64,000 nucleotides of DNA, from positions 11,599,001 through 11,663,000 of the forward strand of contig NC_088326.1 in the NCBI RefSeq assembly GCF_910592395.1, read 5' to 3'. This document shows positions 1-11,064 of this stretch, in pieces; position 1 is the first letter of the stretch; every line of letters starts with the position of its first letter. The notes beneath the pieces are model-generated. The model ran no database searches. It was not told the DNA's origin and saw only the letters and a program-made list of their open reading frames with translations. The position numbers and the translations under genes were made by a program. Source of the stretch: Lineus longissimus. Lineage: Eukaryota; Nemertea; Pilidiophora; Heteronemertea; Lineidae.

Positions 1-788
1 TTAATAATTCCAATGGTCCTTTAAACGCCATGTAAAACAACCGTATAATAAGTCGTATTCAGGTTTGTCCATCTTCCGCTCATGTCAAAAATAATATCTC
101 ATCTCAGAATGAATATCATTGCACCCTTATTTTTTTTATAAAAATGACAAACAAAATTTGGTATCATAGGTGGGTTCAAGACTGGGAGGTTTTTATGGTC
201 GCGTCCGCTACCTCATTGTACAAAATTCGTTGGAGCCCTTCCAAAACCGTTGTTCTGAACTACCTCAGACAATTTATATCATTATTACTTTTTCACTTTT
301 GCTTCATTCATATGAATAATTAATCCCTTTCTCCTGCTTCATATGAATAATTTATTTCAGGTGTTGTAGATAGCGATCTTCTTGTATCTTTTGCACTACA
401 CGGATCACATCTCTGTATTTTACTGCACCCTGTATAATTGTTTATTTCTGTAACTCTGTTCATTAACTATATTATATAACATGTATTTTGATTGTATACT
501 CATCTTTGAGGTTGAATAAAACAAATCAATCAATCAATCAATCAATAATATTGATTCCTGAGGCCTCAAATTAGGGCGAGGATATTAATCAAATTATCAA
601 AATTAAATCATACATTCTGTGCGTTGGCCGGGATTTATAATCAGACATGCTTACATTCCTGTTTTTCAGCCCTGCACTTAAGTGGTGATACTCATAGTCT
701 TTCTTCCGATAGTCAACACAGGGAGGTTGGTGCCCATAACATAATATAAGTCATTGCAGATCAATCTACGCCGCCATTCCTTATAAGG
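1..788 (+). other. 5' flank of copy 1: retroelement-like 3' end and conserved promoter block
   Basis: About 120-546 ends with GTTGAATAAAACAAAT and a (CAAT)n tail at 525-546, a form typical of the 3' end of a LINE or SINE; the same block stands before copies 3 and 4, and a shortened form before copy 2. From about 550 to the ATG all four copies are nearly identical, with an AT-rich ATAATATAAG at about 740-750 that could act as a TATA box. GTCATTGCAG ending at 758 could instead be a splice acceptor for a UTR exon. Confidence 0.5.
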
Positions 789-2492
789 ATGCCGAATAAG
801 ACTCGCATTGTTTTTTTGTCTGGAACTCTGCTGCTTCTCGTTACAAATCTGATTTTGGTTATCCGACGTCTAAATCGAAAGAATGAAATCACTGCCATAC
901 AAAGGCCACTCCCTGTCGATCGGAACTACAACATATCAACGCCGCTCCCAGTCGATCGGAACCACAACATATCAACGCCGCTCCCTGTCGATCGGAACTA
1001 CAACAGATCAACGCCACTCCCTGTCGATCGGAACTACAACAGATCAACGCCACTCCCTGTCGATCGGAACTACAACAGATCAACGCCACTCCCTGTCGAT
1101 CGGAACTACAACAGATCAACGCCACTCCCTGTCGATCGGAACTACAACAGATCAACGCCACTCCCTGTCGATCGGAACTACAACAGATCAACGCCACTCC
1201 CTGTCGATCGGAACTACAACAGATCAACGCCGCTCCCTGTCGATCGGAACTACAACAGATCAACGCCACTCCCTGTCCATCGAAACTACAACAGATCAAC
1301 GCCGCTCCCTGTCGATCGAAACTACAACAGATCGAACAGAATAACCGCTCGAGAGAGCCACCACATTTCCTATAAACTTGATGGAAGGATATTCTCGCAG
1401 AAAACCGTGGACAAAAGTTATGAAATAACAACCTGTGTGTTGCATTCTTTCGTAGACCACGTGGGTCATGACGTCGCCAAAATGTTCCTGTCTGAACCAA
1501 CTGACAAAACGGAGCTGAAAACGGCGGCGATTGGATCGATTTGGCACCGTGGAGAACTCTTGGTGGTCATTAGGGTCTGGCTGAACCAGGGTTTAGCGGA
1601 GAAAAAAAAGAACGCTTATAAATTTCAAGATAGCTTTTTCTTCATGCAGAAATACAACAGTGACTTTACACCAATCACCAGGGGAAAGCTTTTGGGAATC
1701 CCTGCTCCCATCACACAACAACAATTCTCAGGACCCGAAGATCCACGGCTCATCCAAGTCGGTGATACGGTTTACGTCGTGTTTTCTATGGTGTTGAACA
1801 AGTTCTATTTAACTGGGTTTTTCGTTTGGGATTTCATAGAACGTAAGTTGTTTCGGCCAACAATTAAGAATTTCAAACTCCGAAGTAGTGAAAAGAATTG
1901 GTCTCCGATCGTTCTTAATGGTACCCTCCACTTTGTTTACACTTTATTTCCATTGCGGGTTGTAAAATGTAACAAATTTTTGAGATGCGAGTTTATCTTC
2001 CAAGATACGGGCAATTATGCTGCGGACCACGCAGCGCTACGAGGTGGGACACCGTTCGAAAAATACAGAGGGAATTACTATGTTTCCATGGCCCACACCT
2101 CAATAAGTGGCAGCCAGGGAAGGGAACTAAATGCACATCTTGTCTTGCTTAGAATCGACCAATGGCACATTGTATACGTTAGTGATGTCTTTAAAATCGA
2201 CCAGGCGATTTTAAAAACGACTGGGCATCCATTTTGGACATCCCGAACGTTTCTCTACCCGACTGGCATTATTGTTGAAAACGATGACGTGATTGATGTA
2301 GCTGTCAACATTGGTGATACAAGGTGTTACATGATTCGAGTGTCGGGTTTGAAGGCATTATTCGACAATGTGATAGAATTGAGTGCAGGAGACAATCGAG
2401 ATTCAGTGAACTCGACGAGCATTCAGGATTATTTGTTGAAAAAAATTCAAATTGATATAAAAGAAAAGAAGGAGATATATTCTAAAGATTGA
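789..2492 (+). CDS. Type II membrane GH130-like protein, copy 1 (12 stalk repeats)
   Basis: Intact single-exon frame of 567 residues. A short basic N-terminus (MPNKTR) is followed by a hydrophobic segment at about residues 7-25 and then basic residues, so it is probably a type II Golgi or surface membrane protein. Residues 40-183 are twelve 12-residue repeats (PLPVDRNYNRST), each with an N-R-S or N-I-S sequon. The rest is a globular domain with GPEDPRLI at 315-322, KNWSP at 369-373, RGGTP at 418-422 and MAHTS around His436. From memory of the families, this set and order resemble the five-bladed propeller of GH130 phosphorylases and GT108 beta-mannosyltransferases; no search was possible. The Met is chosen because ATAAGGATG and the preceding 240 bases are conserved in all four copies. 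Other beta-propeller glycosidases (GH32/43/68-like) are the main alternative. The coding call is firm; the function is tentative. Confidence 0.85.
   Translation: MPNKTRIVFLSGTLLLLVTNLILVIRRLNRKNEITAIQRPLPVDRNYNISTPLPVDRNHNISTPLPVDRNYNRSTPLPVDRNYNRSTPLPVDRNYNRSTPLPVDRNYNRSTPLPVDRNYNRSTPLPVDRNYNRSTPLPVDRNYNRSTPLPVDRNYNRSTPLPVHRNYNRSTPLPVDRNYNRSNRITARESHHISYKLDGRIFSQKTVDKSYEITTCVLHSFVDHVGHDVAKMFLSEPTDKTELKTAAIGSIWHRGELLVVIRVWLNQGLAEKKKNAYKFQDSFFFMQKYNSDFTPITRGKLLGIPAPITQQQFSGPEDPRLIQVGDTVYVVFSMVLNKFYLTGFFVWDFIERKLFRPTIKNFKLRSSEKNWSPIVLNGTLHFVYTLFPLRVVKCNKFLRCEFIFQDTGNYAADHAALRGGTPFEKYRGNYYVSMAHTSISGSQGRELNAHLVLLRIDQWHIVYVSDVFKIDQAILKTTGHPFWTSRTFLYPTGIIVENDDVIDVAVNIGDTRCYMIRVSGLKALFDNVIELSAGDNRDSVNSTSIQDYLLKKIQIDIKEKKEIYSKD
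906..1337 (+). repeat. 36-bp coding minisatellite, 12 units (copy 1 stalk)
   Basis: Twelve 36-bp units in frame with the gene, most reading PLPVDRNYNRST. The first two differ (NIS instead of NRS, His for Tyr in the second) and the penultimate one or two have His for Asp (CAT for GAT). Homologous arrays are at 7901-8332 (12 units), 11182-11325 (4) and 14076-14219 (4). Confidence 0.93.
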
Positions 2493-2589
2493 TGGCAATC
2501 GTAACACGGCTGTTATTCAATCATATTCTACTTTTTATCATGTTTTACTGGTGAAAGAATACGCTGCTGGTATCTTTTCCTGATGCAAC

Positions 2590-2945
2590 AAACTAGCAAG
2601 ATGTTTTCCTTTGCAAGAAGTAGGCATGATGTTTCCTATTGCAAGAAGTACATTGTAGGCATGGTGTTTCCTATTGCAGGAAGTAGGCATGATGTTTCCT
2701 ATGCAAGAAATAGGCATGATGTTTTCCTTTTCAAGAAGTAGGCAAGATGTTTCCTATTGCAGGAAGTAGGCACGATGTTTCCTATTGCAGGAAGGAGGCA
2801 CGATGTTTCCTATTGCAGGAAGGAGGCATGATGTTTCCTATTGCAGGAAGGAGGCACGGTGTTTCCTATTGCAGGAAGGAGGCATGATGTTTCCAATTGC
2901 AGGAAGGAGGCATGATGTTTCCTTATGCAAGAAATAGGCATAATG
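2590..2945 (+). repeat. 28-bp minisatellite downstream of copy 1
   Basis: About a dozen degenerate 28-bp units built on GATGTTTCCTATTGCAGGAA plus GTAGGCAC. It starts about 100 bp after the stop codon, so it probably lies in the 3' UTR. The unit is not a multiple of three and no shared reading frame survives across the four arrays. Confidence 0.88.
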
Positions 2946-3164
2946 TTTTCCTTTGTGAATCTGACTGAAACGGTGCCCTATACAAGTAAACTCGTACCCA
3001 GGGACCAGGAATCATTTAAAGGAAACCAGGAGCATGAGCATATTGAAGCCAGGATAGGTGTGTGGTCTTATTTCAACTGTATTCACATTTTAGAAATGTT
3101 GGCCGAAACCCCACCTTTCACTGCCATGCCCAACTTCATGATCACACCAAAGCTAATAAGTTAA

Positions 3165-3239
3165 TATGGTTAAGTCGGGGTCCGGCGTGGGCAGAGAACA
3201 AAAAAAATATCTGCCCACCCCAGCCACCGACTTAACCAT
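3165..3239. repeat. 75-nt hairpin after copy 1
   Basis: Arms of about 30 nt (ATGGTTAAGTCGGGGTCCGG and its near-complement CGACTTAACCAT) around an A-rich loop. The same hairpin stands at 10112-10181, 13009-13083 and 15955-16028. About 40 bp on is a small palindrome AGGGACGTCC/GGACGTCCCT (near 3278-3303). Confidence 0.8.
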
Positions 3240-3779
3240 ATCAACCCATATTTTTCGTTAAGTCCCCTAACATCCTAAGGGACGTCCCTAGTGGACGTCC
3301 CTTTTGGGGACGAAGTATTGGTCTAGATGGTGGACGGCGGGATTTATAAATTTATTCGCTTTTACCGCCCACAAACGATGTTGCTGTGTTGATGGTCGCA
3401 TATTAAAATATGCGAATGATGGCTGAAAGTGGAATTAATTCTCAATCTCAGGATGATACTTTTAATCACAGAATTATACTTTTTGACAATATATTTAGGA
3501 AAATGTGGTCTAAGCTGTTCTGTTTGGAACTCGTATTTGAGAGGGCCATATCAATGCGCGAGTGACGATTTGCGGGTATGCTGCACAGAAGTCATTTTTT
3601 CTCAGGCATTTGTTTTGGAATGTTGTAGAATAAGCAATAAGCCGCTTTTGGCCATGCCCATAAGTGATGCAACCTCCTTGCGCATGACCGGAACTAATAT
3701 CGATGTTGTTCCATCCCTGCTTGAATGAGGAACCTGCAAGAAAACCTGCCAATAGGGGGCCCTGCAGAAAAGTGGGCCA

Positions 3780-4676
3780 TGGCGAATATTCTTTTCACAT
3801 CTAAAAAATCCGCCATCTTGGATTGGTAATAAGCATGGAGGGAAATCTCCAGATGACGTCATTTCATTAGGGATACCCTCGGAATTGCCTCCACGGCGTG
3901 TGTATGCATTTATGGGGTATTTATGCGTACACTTTCATGATACTGCCGGTATTTGAGATCCTCAAAAACCTTGCATGTACCAAGGCATGTTCGAGATTTT
4001 ATCTTGCCGTTCAGCTTGGCTTGTCAGAGTTAGGCCTATAAGGTCAGCCTGTTTAGCTTGTGTTCAGTGTGTTGGCTACTATGTACACTGTAGTGTATAG
4101 GGCCTAGAGGCCTATGGTCATGCCAAACTTGCATCTGTTGGTAATTTACAATGTCAATTAATCTGTAACCATGGAAGAACTAGCATCATCAAGATTAATA
4201 AAGTGTTGTTTTTAGCAATTAACTGCCTTGGGTTATTCATTTATAAGGGATTTGTGAGCCAAACATTTGTGAATGTGAAAGTAGAAGTGAATGAAGAAAT
4301 TGCAGCCTAAATTCCCTGAAAGACTAAAAAGGAGCCCCAAAATTGAAGCAAACTCTTCAATTTGCCTTTGTCTTTTTCATCTTAACATTTCAGGGAAAAT
4401 TTACTAAACCCTCTCCTATCCTCTAAAAGAGTAGGAATGAATGCTTTTCTACTGGTGCCAAGCCTTTGTTTTGCTTCAGTTACCATGATACTACAGTAAA
4501 ATTTAATGCAAGTTGCCAAGACAAGCATCTAGGTTAATGTCAACAAACGCACGTGGAGTGCATGGCTTAAAATAGAACAAAATCGACTAATGACGTCACA
4601 TGGAGATTCCTCCATGCTTATTACCAATCCAAGATGGCGAATTTTTTAGATGTGAAAAATATATTCGCTGGGCCAT
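3780..4676. mobile_element. Non-autonomous inverted-repeat element (long TIRs)
   Basis: Left arm about 3780-3863 and right arm about 4589-4676 are inverted copies of roughly 85 bp. Each contains CATCTTGGATTGGTAATAAG and a GACGTCA box. The interior has no coding frame I can support. In the last unit the left arm is cut after CACATCT and joined to interior sequence (about 16736-16752), with the right arm at about 17028-17113, so that copy is an internal deletion derivative. Confidence 0.75.
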
Positions 4677-7185
4677 GGTTGTAATGAGAAAAGCCATTTC
4701 CCGGGTCAATGATTATTGAATATTTCATCCCTTAATTTCTCTGCATGGGGAAAAAGTACCAAAAATAATGTTTTATTGATCCTTAATTCTATTTTGATGA
4801 GTTTTAGGGAGAAAATCAACAAAACTAAATTCTAATGGAAAACGCACGGGAAGTGTACCTTTCAGTACTGGTGCTGCCATCTAGATTTTAAGTTCTGCGG
4901 GTTCCTCATTGGCCGCCATTGGAATCTGAATGTGGTGAATTCCCTTATCCACGAAACTACAAGCCTTTTTGTGAATTTTTTTATTCCAAAAATTCAAAAA
5001 AGGTTGTCATATAGCATTTCAAGTAATTCTTCCTAAAAACAATGTGATTTTGAGGGGTTTTATGCGTACTATTTTAGTGGCGTATAGAAAATAGCTGTGT
5101 GATCAGGTTTGTGCGTGCAGACGATGATTTTGTCCCTTTAACAGTTTTAATCGGCTCAAAAATGGGAATGAATATTCCATTTAGTAATGTTAAACAGGGT
5201 GACATTACAGCGGACTCCAAAATCTTTAGCAAATCGCCACATTTACGGCATTTTGTTCGAGTATCCATCGCATGACAGCTCCTAATAAATGCCGGCTTTG
5301 TGTATGATATGCGCCCTATATGTCGATATCATGCACAGTCATGATAATCGCATATCATGCACAGTCATGATAATCGCAAGCTGACCGTTTCTGGAGTGGT
5401 TTTGGGCGGAATGAATAAGTTGATCAAATCGGTGGAACAGGACGTACTGATTCATTTAAGGTAGGTATTTTTAATGATAATCAAAGTCGGAGTAATCTTG
5501 AGCAGTAAACTATAGATTTATAGTTCCAAGATAGATATCCGCGTCGGGACATGACTGGATCAGGCATTCTGGAAGGCCTACACAATACCTAGGTTTGAAA
5601 CTTTATTTATCATGAATTTGAAAATTTCCAATTGCGTAAATACGCACCAAATGTAAGTTTAGGTTTAAGCTCTGTACACACTGACAACATTTTGGGAAAC
5701 ATCGCAAGTAGATCAAGGGATCGCCGCTTCTCAAAAGTGCTGGTTGTATGTGAACCCCAACCTCAAGTCAATGACAAAAGATCTGACGCGATGAGCGTTG
5801 GCGATGACAAACAACCATTGGCATCATTACGGGCAATATACAGCTGTTGGCTGCCCAGTCACCTCCTATTCTACATGCATTTTTCATCAACAAATTGCGC
5901 GTTTTTCTACTCCCTCGGTCAATACTGCGTCCCCAAACGGGACGAAGTGCGAGGTGGCTATGGCGAAAATGATTGGTTGACGAAACAATGGCCTGATTGG
6001 TTGGCTAGCCTTGTGACGTCAAACTATTTTTACACCGAGGGGTTTTCCTGTTTTTCACCATGGTTTAAGCTTAAATGCGTTTGGGCTGGAATTCCTGGCT
6101 TTTTTGAGCTCACAGGCTCGATGTACAGCGTAGCGTATCGAGGCTATATAATGGACTACTCCATCCCTAGCAACAGGTAGAAACAAAATGGCTCTCATGA
6201 TGATTTGATTTCAAAATCATTTCAAATCAGTGCCTTGGCTGGACATGCTCCCCTTGGAACAGTAGAACCTCCCCTTGCGGACACCTCTGCCAGGCAGGCA
6301 TCTCCGCATTACGGACATGTTCGTTCAGTCCCGATTTTCTAAGTCATTTGCTGAACCAAAACCTCTGTAGGACTTTCCCTATTTATCATTTTGTTGAGGC
6401 ATCGTCCGGTTGTTAGAAAGCATGTATAGCTCATAACGCCATGCTGACATGTTGTTACATGTTCATTGATGTACATGAAACAACATAATGTTACAAGCTA
6501 ACATACTTTCTAACAACCGGGCCCTGCTGTGGAATGGCTCTGTTATCAGACAAGAGGTCCTTCCTGTGACCGATATATCAAGTCCACGCCGGTTGACAGC
6601 CTTTGTGACTGGAGACAACAACATGAGGTTATCGATCTGTCTTGCGGTAAATGATATAAAAGCGGTGATCATAATATGGAATGGTTATCGGACAATGACT
6701 ACAACTAAACAAAGAGGAGAGTGATTTCGTTTTCTTTCCTTAGCAGTATGTAAATGTTTGTTCTTCCTCTGGTTCATCAGTAAACTATTTTTCTAAACAT
6801 GTTTGATGCTTTTCCAATTTTGTTTTAGCTCTGTTTTGTCTTAGCACAAGTCCTGGCGCGAAAGACCTTTCCAGCCAACGTTATTTTCATATCATGATAT
6901 ATCATCGCAGTTGCAATCAAGCGCCATCCGCGTGACGTCGGAAAAATCTCCGTCAGCACAGGGTAGATCCTAACTCCAGGAAACGCCCTACTAGTGCATC
7001 GTTCCTCGTGGAAAGGGTCGATGCATGGAGAGGTAACTCGGGTCAAATCGGAGTCAACATCGGAAAAGCGCGATAATTCAGTCAGATTTTGAATATCTTT
7101 CCCTTTTTTTGTGCAATTTGTTGATGGAAACTCCTTATGTAGAATAGGAGTTGACAAGGCAGCCGACAGCTGGGTAATATTGCCC
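4677..7185. other. Spacer between copies 1 and 2
   Basis: No gene I can support. Seen: a 26-bp direct duplication (CATGCACAGTCATGATAATC, near 5326-5379); a remnant of the TA-flanked repeat family (AGAACCTCCCCTTGCGGACA near 6266); and a long hairpin at 6406-6520. The 182-codon frame at 5632-6180 has no recognisable domain and is treated as chance. Confidence 0.5.
6406..6520. repeat. Long imperfect hairpin
   Basis: Outer arms CCGGTTGTTAGAAAG and CTTTCTAACAACCGG are perfect; pairing continues inward with few mismatches (ATGTTGTT with AACAACAT and so on) to a small loop near 6463. It may be a foldback element or a hairpin RNA source. Confidence 0.7.
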
Positions 7186-7783
7186 TTAATAATTCCAATG
7201 GTCCTTTAAACGCCATGTAAAACAACCGTATAATAAGTCGTATTCAGGTTTTTCCATCTTCCGCTCGTGTCAAAAATAATATCTCATCTCAGAATGAATA
7301 TCATTTCACCCTTAGTATTTTGTAAAAATGACAAACAAAATTTGGTATCATAACGTCGGTTCAAGACTGGGAGGTTTTTATGGTCGCGTCCGCTACCTCA
7401 TTGTACAAAATTCGTTGGAGCCCTTCCAAAACCGTTGTTCTGAACTACCTCAGACAAGTTATATCATTATTTTTTCACTTTTGCTTTACATGAATAATCT
7501 TTCAGGTTGAATAAAACAAATCAATCAATCAATCAATCAATCATATTCATTCCTGGGGCCTCAAATCAGGGCGAGGATATTAATCAAATTATCAAAATTA
7601 AATCATACATTCTGTGCGTTGGCCGGGATTTATAATCAGACATGCCTACATTCCTGTTTTTCAGCCCTGCACTTAAGTGGTGATACTCATAGTCTTTCTT
7701 CCGATAGTCAACACAGGGAGGTTGGTGCCCATAACATAATATAAGTCATTGCAGATCAATCTACGCCGCCATTCCTTATAAGG

Positions 7784-9487
7784 ATGCCGAATAAGACTCG
7801 CATTGTTTTTTTGTCTGCAACTCTGCTGCTTCTCATTACAAATCTGATTCCGGTTATCCTACATCTAAATCGAGAGAATGAAATCACTGCCAGACAAAGG
7901 CCACTCTCTGTCGATCGAAACTACAACAGATCAACGCCACTCCCTGTCGATCGGAACTACAACAGATCAACGCCGCTCCCTGTCCATCGGAACTACAACA
8001 GATCAACGCCGCTCCCTGTCGATCGGAACTACAACAGATCAACGCCACTCCCTGTCCATCGGAACTACAGCAGATCAACGCCGCTCCCTGTCGATCGGAA
8101 CTACAGCAGATCAACGCCGCTCCCTGTCGATCGGAACTACAACAGATCAACGCCACTCCCTGTCAATCGGAACTACAACAGATCAACGCCACTCCCTGTC
8201 GATCGGAACTACAACAGATCAACGCCACTCCCTGTCCATCGGAACCACAACATATCAACGCCGCTCCCTGTCCATCGGAACTACAACAGATCAACGCCGC
8301 TCCCTGTCGATCGGAACTACAACAGATCGAACAGAATATCCGCTCGAGAGAGCCACCACATATCCTATAAACTTGATGGAAGGATATTCTCGCAGAAAAC
8401 CGTGGACAAAAGTTATGAAATAACAACCTGTGTGTTGCATTCTTTCGCAGACCACGTGGGTCATGACGTCGCCAAAATGTTCCTGTCTGAACCAACTGAC
8501 AAAACGGAGCTGAAAACGGCGACGATTGGATCGATTTGGCACCGTGGAGAACTCTTGGTGGTCATTAGGGTCTGGCTGAACCAGGGTTTAGCGGAGAAAA
8601 AAAAGAACGCTTATAAATTTCAAGATAGTTTTTTCTTCATGCAGAAATACAACAGTGACTTTACGCCAATCACCAGGGGAAAGCTTTTGGGAATCCCTGC
8701 TGCCATCACACAACAAGAATTCTCAGGACCCGAAGATCCACGGCTCATCCAAGTCGGTGATACGGTTTACGTCGTGTTTTCTATGGTGTTGAACAAGTTC
8801 TTTTTAACTGGGTTTTTCGTTTGGGATTTCAAAGAACGACGGTTGTTTCGGCCAACAATTAAGAATTTCAAACTCCGAAGTCGTGAAAAGAACTGGTCTC
8901 CGATCGTTCTTAATGGTACCCTCCACTTTGTTTACACTTTATTTCCATTGCGGGTTGTAAAATGTAACAAATTTTTGAGATGCGAGTTTATCTTCCAAGA
9001 TACGGGCAATTATTCTGCGGACCACGCAGCGCTACGAGGTGGGACACCGTTCGAAAAATACAGAGGGAATTACTATGTTTCCATGGCCCACACCTCAATT
9101 AGTAGCAGCCAGGGTAGGGAACTAAATGCACATCTTGTCTTGCTTAGAATCGACCAATGGCACATTGTATACGTTAGTGATGTCTTTAAAATCGACCAGG
9201 CGATTTTAAAAACGACTGGGCATCCATTTTGGACATCCCGAACGTTTCTCTACCCGACTGGCATTATTGTTGAAAACGATGACGTGATTGATGTAGCTGT
9301 CAACATTGGTGATACAAGGTGTTACATGATTCGAGTGTCGGGTTTGAAGGCATTATTCGACAATGTGATAGAATTGAGCGCAGGAGACAATCGAGATTCA
9401 GTGAACTCGACGAGCATTCAGGATTATTTGTTAAAAAAAATCCAAATTGATATAAAAGAAAAGAAGGAGATATATTCTAAAGATTGA
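7784..9487 (+). CDS. Type II membrane GH130-like protein, copy 2 (12 stalk repeats)
   Basis: Intact 567-residue single-exon paralogue of the gene at 789-2492, same length and same plan: N-terminal anchor (about 7-25), twelve 12-residue stalk repeats (40-183), then the propeller-like domain with GPEDPRLI at 315-322. Differences are mostly single residues: more repeats read PLPVHRN than in copy 1, Pro to Ala and Gln to Glu in the segment just before GPEDPRL, FFLTG instead of FYLTG, and ERRLF instead of ERKLF. The sequons are kept in every repeat. It ends at the same TGA as copies 1 and 3. Upstream it has lost about 150 bases of the retroelement-like block seen before the other copies. No frameshift or stop is present, so it is likely functional if expressed. 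Confidence 0.85.
   Translation: MPNKTRIVFLSATLLLLITNLIPVILHLNRENEITARQRPLSVDRNYNRSTPLPVDRNYNRSTPLPVHRNYNRSTPLPVDRNYNRSTPLPVHRNYSRSTPLPVDRNYSRSTPLPVDRNYNRSTPLPVNRNYNRSTPLPVDRNYNRSTPLPVHRNHNISTPLPVHRNYNRSTPLPVDRNYNRSNRISARESHHISYKLDGRIFSQKTVDKSYEITTCVLHSFADHVGHDVAKMFLSEPTDKTELKTATIGSIWHRGELLVVIRVWLNQGLAEKKKNAYKFQDSFFFMQKYNSDFTPITRGKLLGIPAAITQQEFSGPEDPRLIQVGDTVYVVFSMVLNKFFLTGFFVWDFKERRLFRPTIKNFKLRSREKNWSPIVLNGTLHFVYTLFPLRVVKCNKFLRCEFIFQDTGNYSADHAALRGGTPFEKYRGNYYVSMAHTSISSSQGRELNAHLVLLRIDQWHIVYVSDVFKIDQAILKTTGHPFWTSRTFLYPTGIIVENDDVIDVAVNIGDTRCYMIRVSGLKALFDNVIELSAGDNRDSVNSTSIQDYLLKKIQIDIKEKKEIYSKD
7901..8332 (+). repeat. 36-bp coding minisatellite, 12 units (copy 2 stalk)
   Basis: Same unit and copy number as in copy 1, but the order of variant units (HRN versus DRN, YSR and HNI variants) is different, so the two arrays have been reshuffled independently or by exchange. 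Confidence 0.9.
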
Positions 9488-9582
9488 TGGCAATCGTAAC
9501 ACGGCTGTTATTCATATTCTACTTTTTATCATGTTTTACTTGTGAAAGAATACGCTGCTGGTATCTTTTCCTTATGCAACAA

Positions 9583-9815
9583 ACTAGCAAGATGTTTTCC
9601 TTTGCGAGAAGTAGGCATGATGTTTCCTATTGCAAGAAGTACATTGTAGGCATGGTGTTTTCCTTTTCAAGAAATAGGCATGATGTTTCCTATGCAAGAA
9701 ATAGGCAAGATGTTTCCTATTGCAGGAAGTAGGCACGATGTTTCCTATTGCAGGAAGGAGGCACGATGTTTCCTATTGCAGGAAGAAGGCATGATGTTTC
9801 TTGTGCAAGAAATAG
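9583..9815 (+). repeat. 28-bp minisatellite downstream of copy 2
   Basis: Same unit as at 2590-2945, with fewer copies (about eight). Confidence 0.85.
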
Positions 9816-10111
9816 GCATAATGTTTTCCTTTGTGAATCTGACTGAAACGGTGCCCTATACAAGTAAACTCGTACCCAGGGACCAGAAATCATTTAAAGG
9901 AAACCAGGAGCCTGAGCAAATTGAAGCCAGGATAGGTGTGTGGTCTTATTTCAACTGTATTCACATTTTAGAAATGTTGGCCGAAACCCCACCTTTCACA
10001 GCCATGCCCAACTTCATGATCAAACCAAAGCTAATAAGTTAATATGGCGCCTTGAGCGTGGTGGACCACGGAAAGGCGCCCAATATAAGTTTTTCAATTC
10101 ATTCAAATTCA

Positions 10112-10181
10112 TAAGTCGGGGTCCGGGGTGGGCAGAGAACAAAAAAAAATATCTGCCCACCCCAGCCCCCGACTTAACCAT
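10112..10181. repeat. Hairpin after copy 2, left arm interrupted
   Basis: Same inverted repeat as at 3165-3239, but between ATATGG and TAAGTCGGGG there is an extra segment of about 67 bp (10045-10111) that itself begins GGCGCCTTGAGCG and contains GAAAGGCGCC. Confidence 0.75.
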
Positions 10182-11064
10182 ATCAACCCATATTTTTCGT
10201 TAAGTCCCCTAACATCCTAAGGGACGTCCCTAGTGGACGTCCCTTTTTGGGGACGAAGTATTGGTCTAGATGCTTGACGGCGGGATTTATAAATTTATTC
10301 GCTTTCACCGCCCACAAACGATGTTGCTGTGTTGATGGTCGCATATTAAAATATGCGAATGATGGCTGAAAGTGGAATTAATTCTCAATCTCAGGATGAA
10401 TATCATTGCACCCTTAGTATTTTGTAAAAATGACAAACAAAATTAGGTATCATATGTCGGTTCAAGACTGGGAGGTTTTTATGGTCGCGTCCGCTACCTC
10501 ATTGTACAAAACTCGTTGGAGCCTTTCCAACACCGTTGTTCTGAACTACCTCAGACAATTTATACCATTTTTTTTTCACTTTTGCTCCATATGAATAATT
10601 AATCCATTTCTGCTCTATATGAATAATTTATTTCAGGTGTTGTAGATGGCGATCTTCTTGTATCTTTTGCACTACACGGATCACATCTCTGTATTTTACT
10701 GCACCCTGTATAATTGTTTATTTCTGTAATTCTGTTCATTAACTATATAATATAACATGTATTTTGATTGTATACTCATCTTTGAGGTGGAATAAAACAA
10801 ATCAATCAATCAATCAATCAATCATATTGATTCCTGAGGCCTCAAATCAGGGCGAGGATATTAATCGAATTATCAAAATTAAATCTTACATTCTGTGCGT
10901 TGGCCGGGATTTATAATCAGACATGCTTACATTCCTGTTTTTCAGCCCTGCACTTAAGTGGTGATACTCATAGTGTTTCTTCCGATAGTCAACACAGGGA
11001 GGTTGGTGCCCATAACATAATATAAGTCATTGCAGATCAATCTACGCCACCATTCCTTATAAGG

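Noticed and set aside
883-1500. Second plus-strand frame and antisense frames across the 36-bp repeats (also at 7878-8542, 11165-11535, 14059-14429)
   Set aside because: The unit is a multiple of three without stops in these frames, so they stay open by arithmetic. The forward frame with anchor, stalk and conserved domain is the real one.
2590-2945. CRISPR array
   Set aside because: Units are adjacent 28-bp repeats without unique spacers, in animal DNA.
5632-6180. 182-codon frame between copies 1 and 2
   Set aside because: No domain, no splice context, composition like neighbouring non-coding DNA, no counterpart after the other copies.
6825-7157. 110-codon minus-strand frame
   Set aside because: No recognisable motif, ends near a duplication border, no conserved copy.
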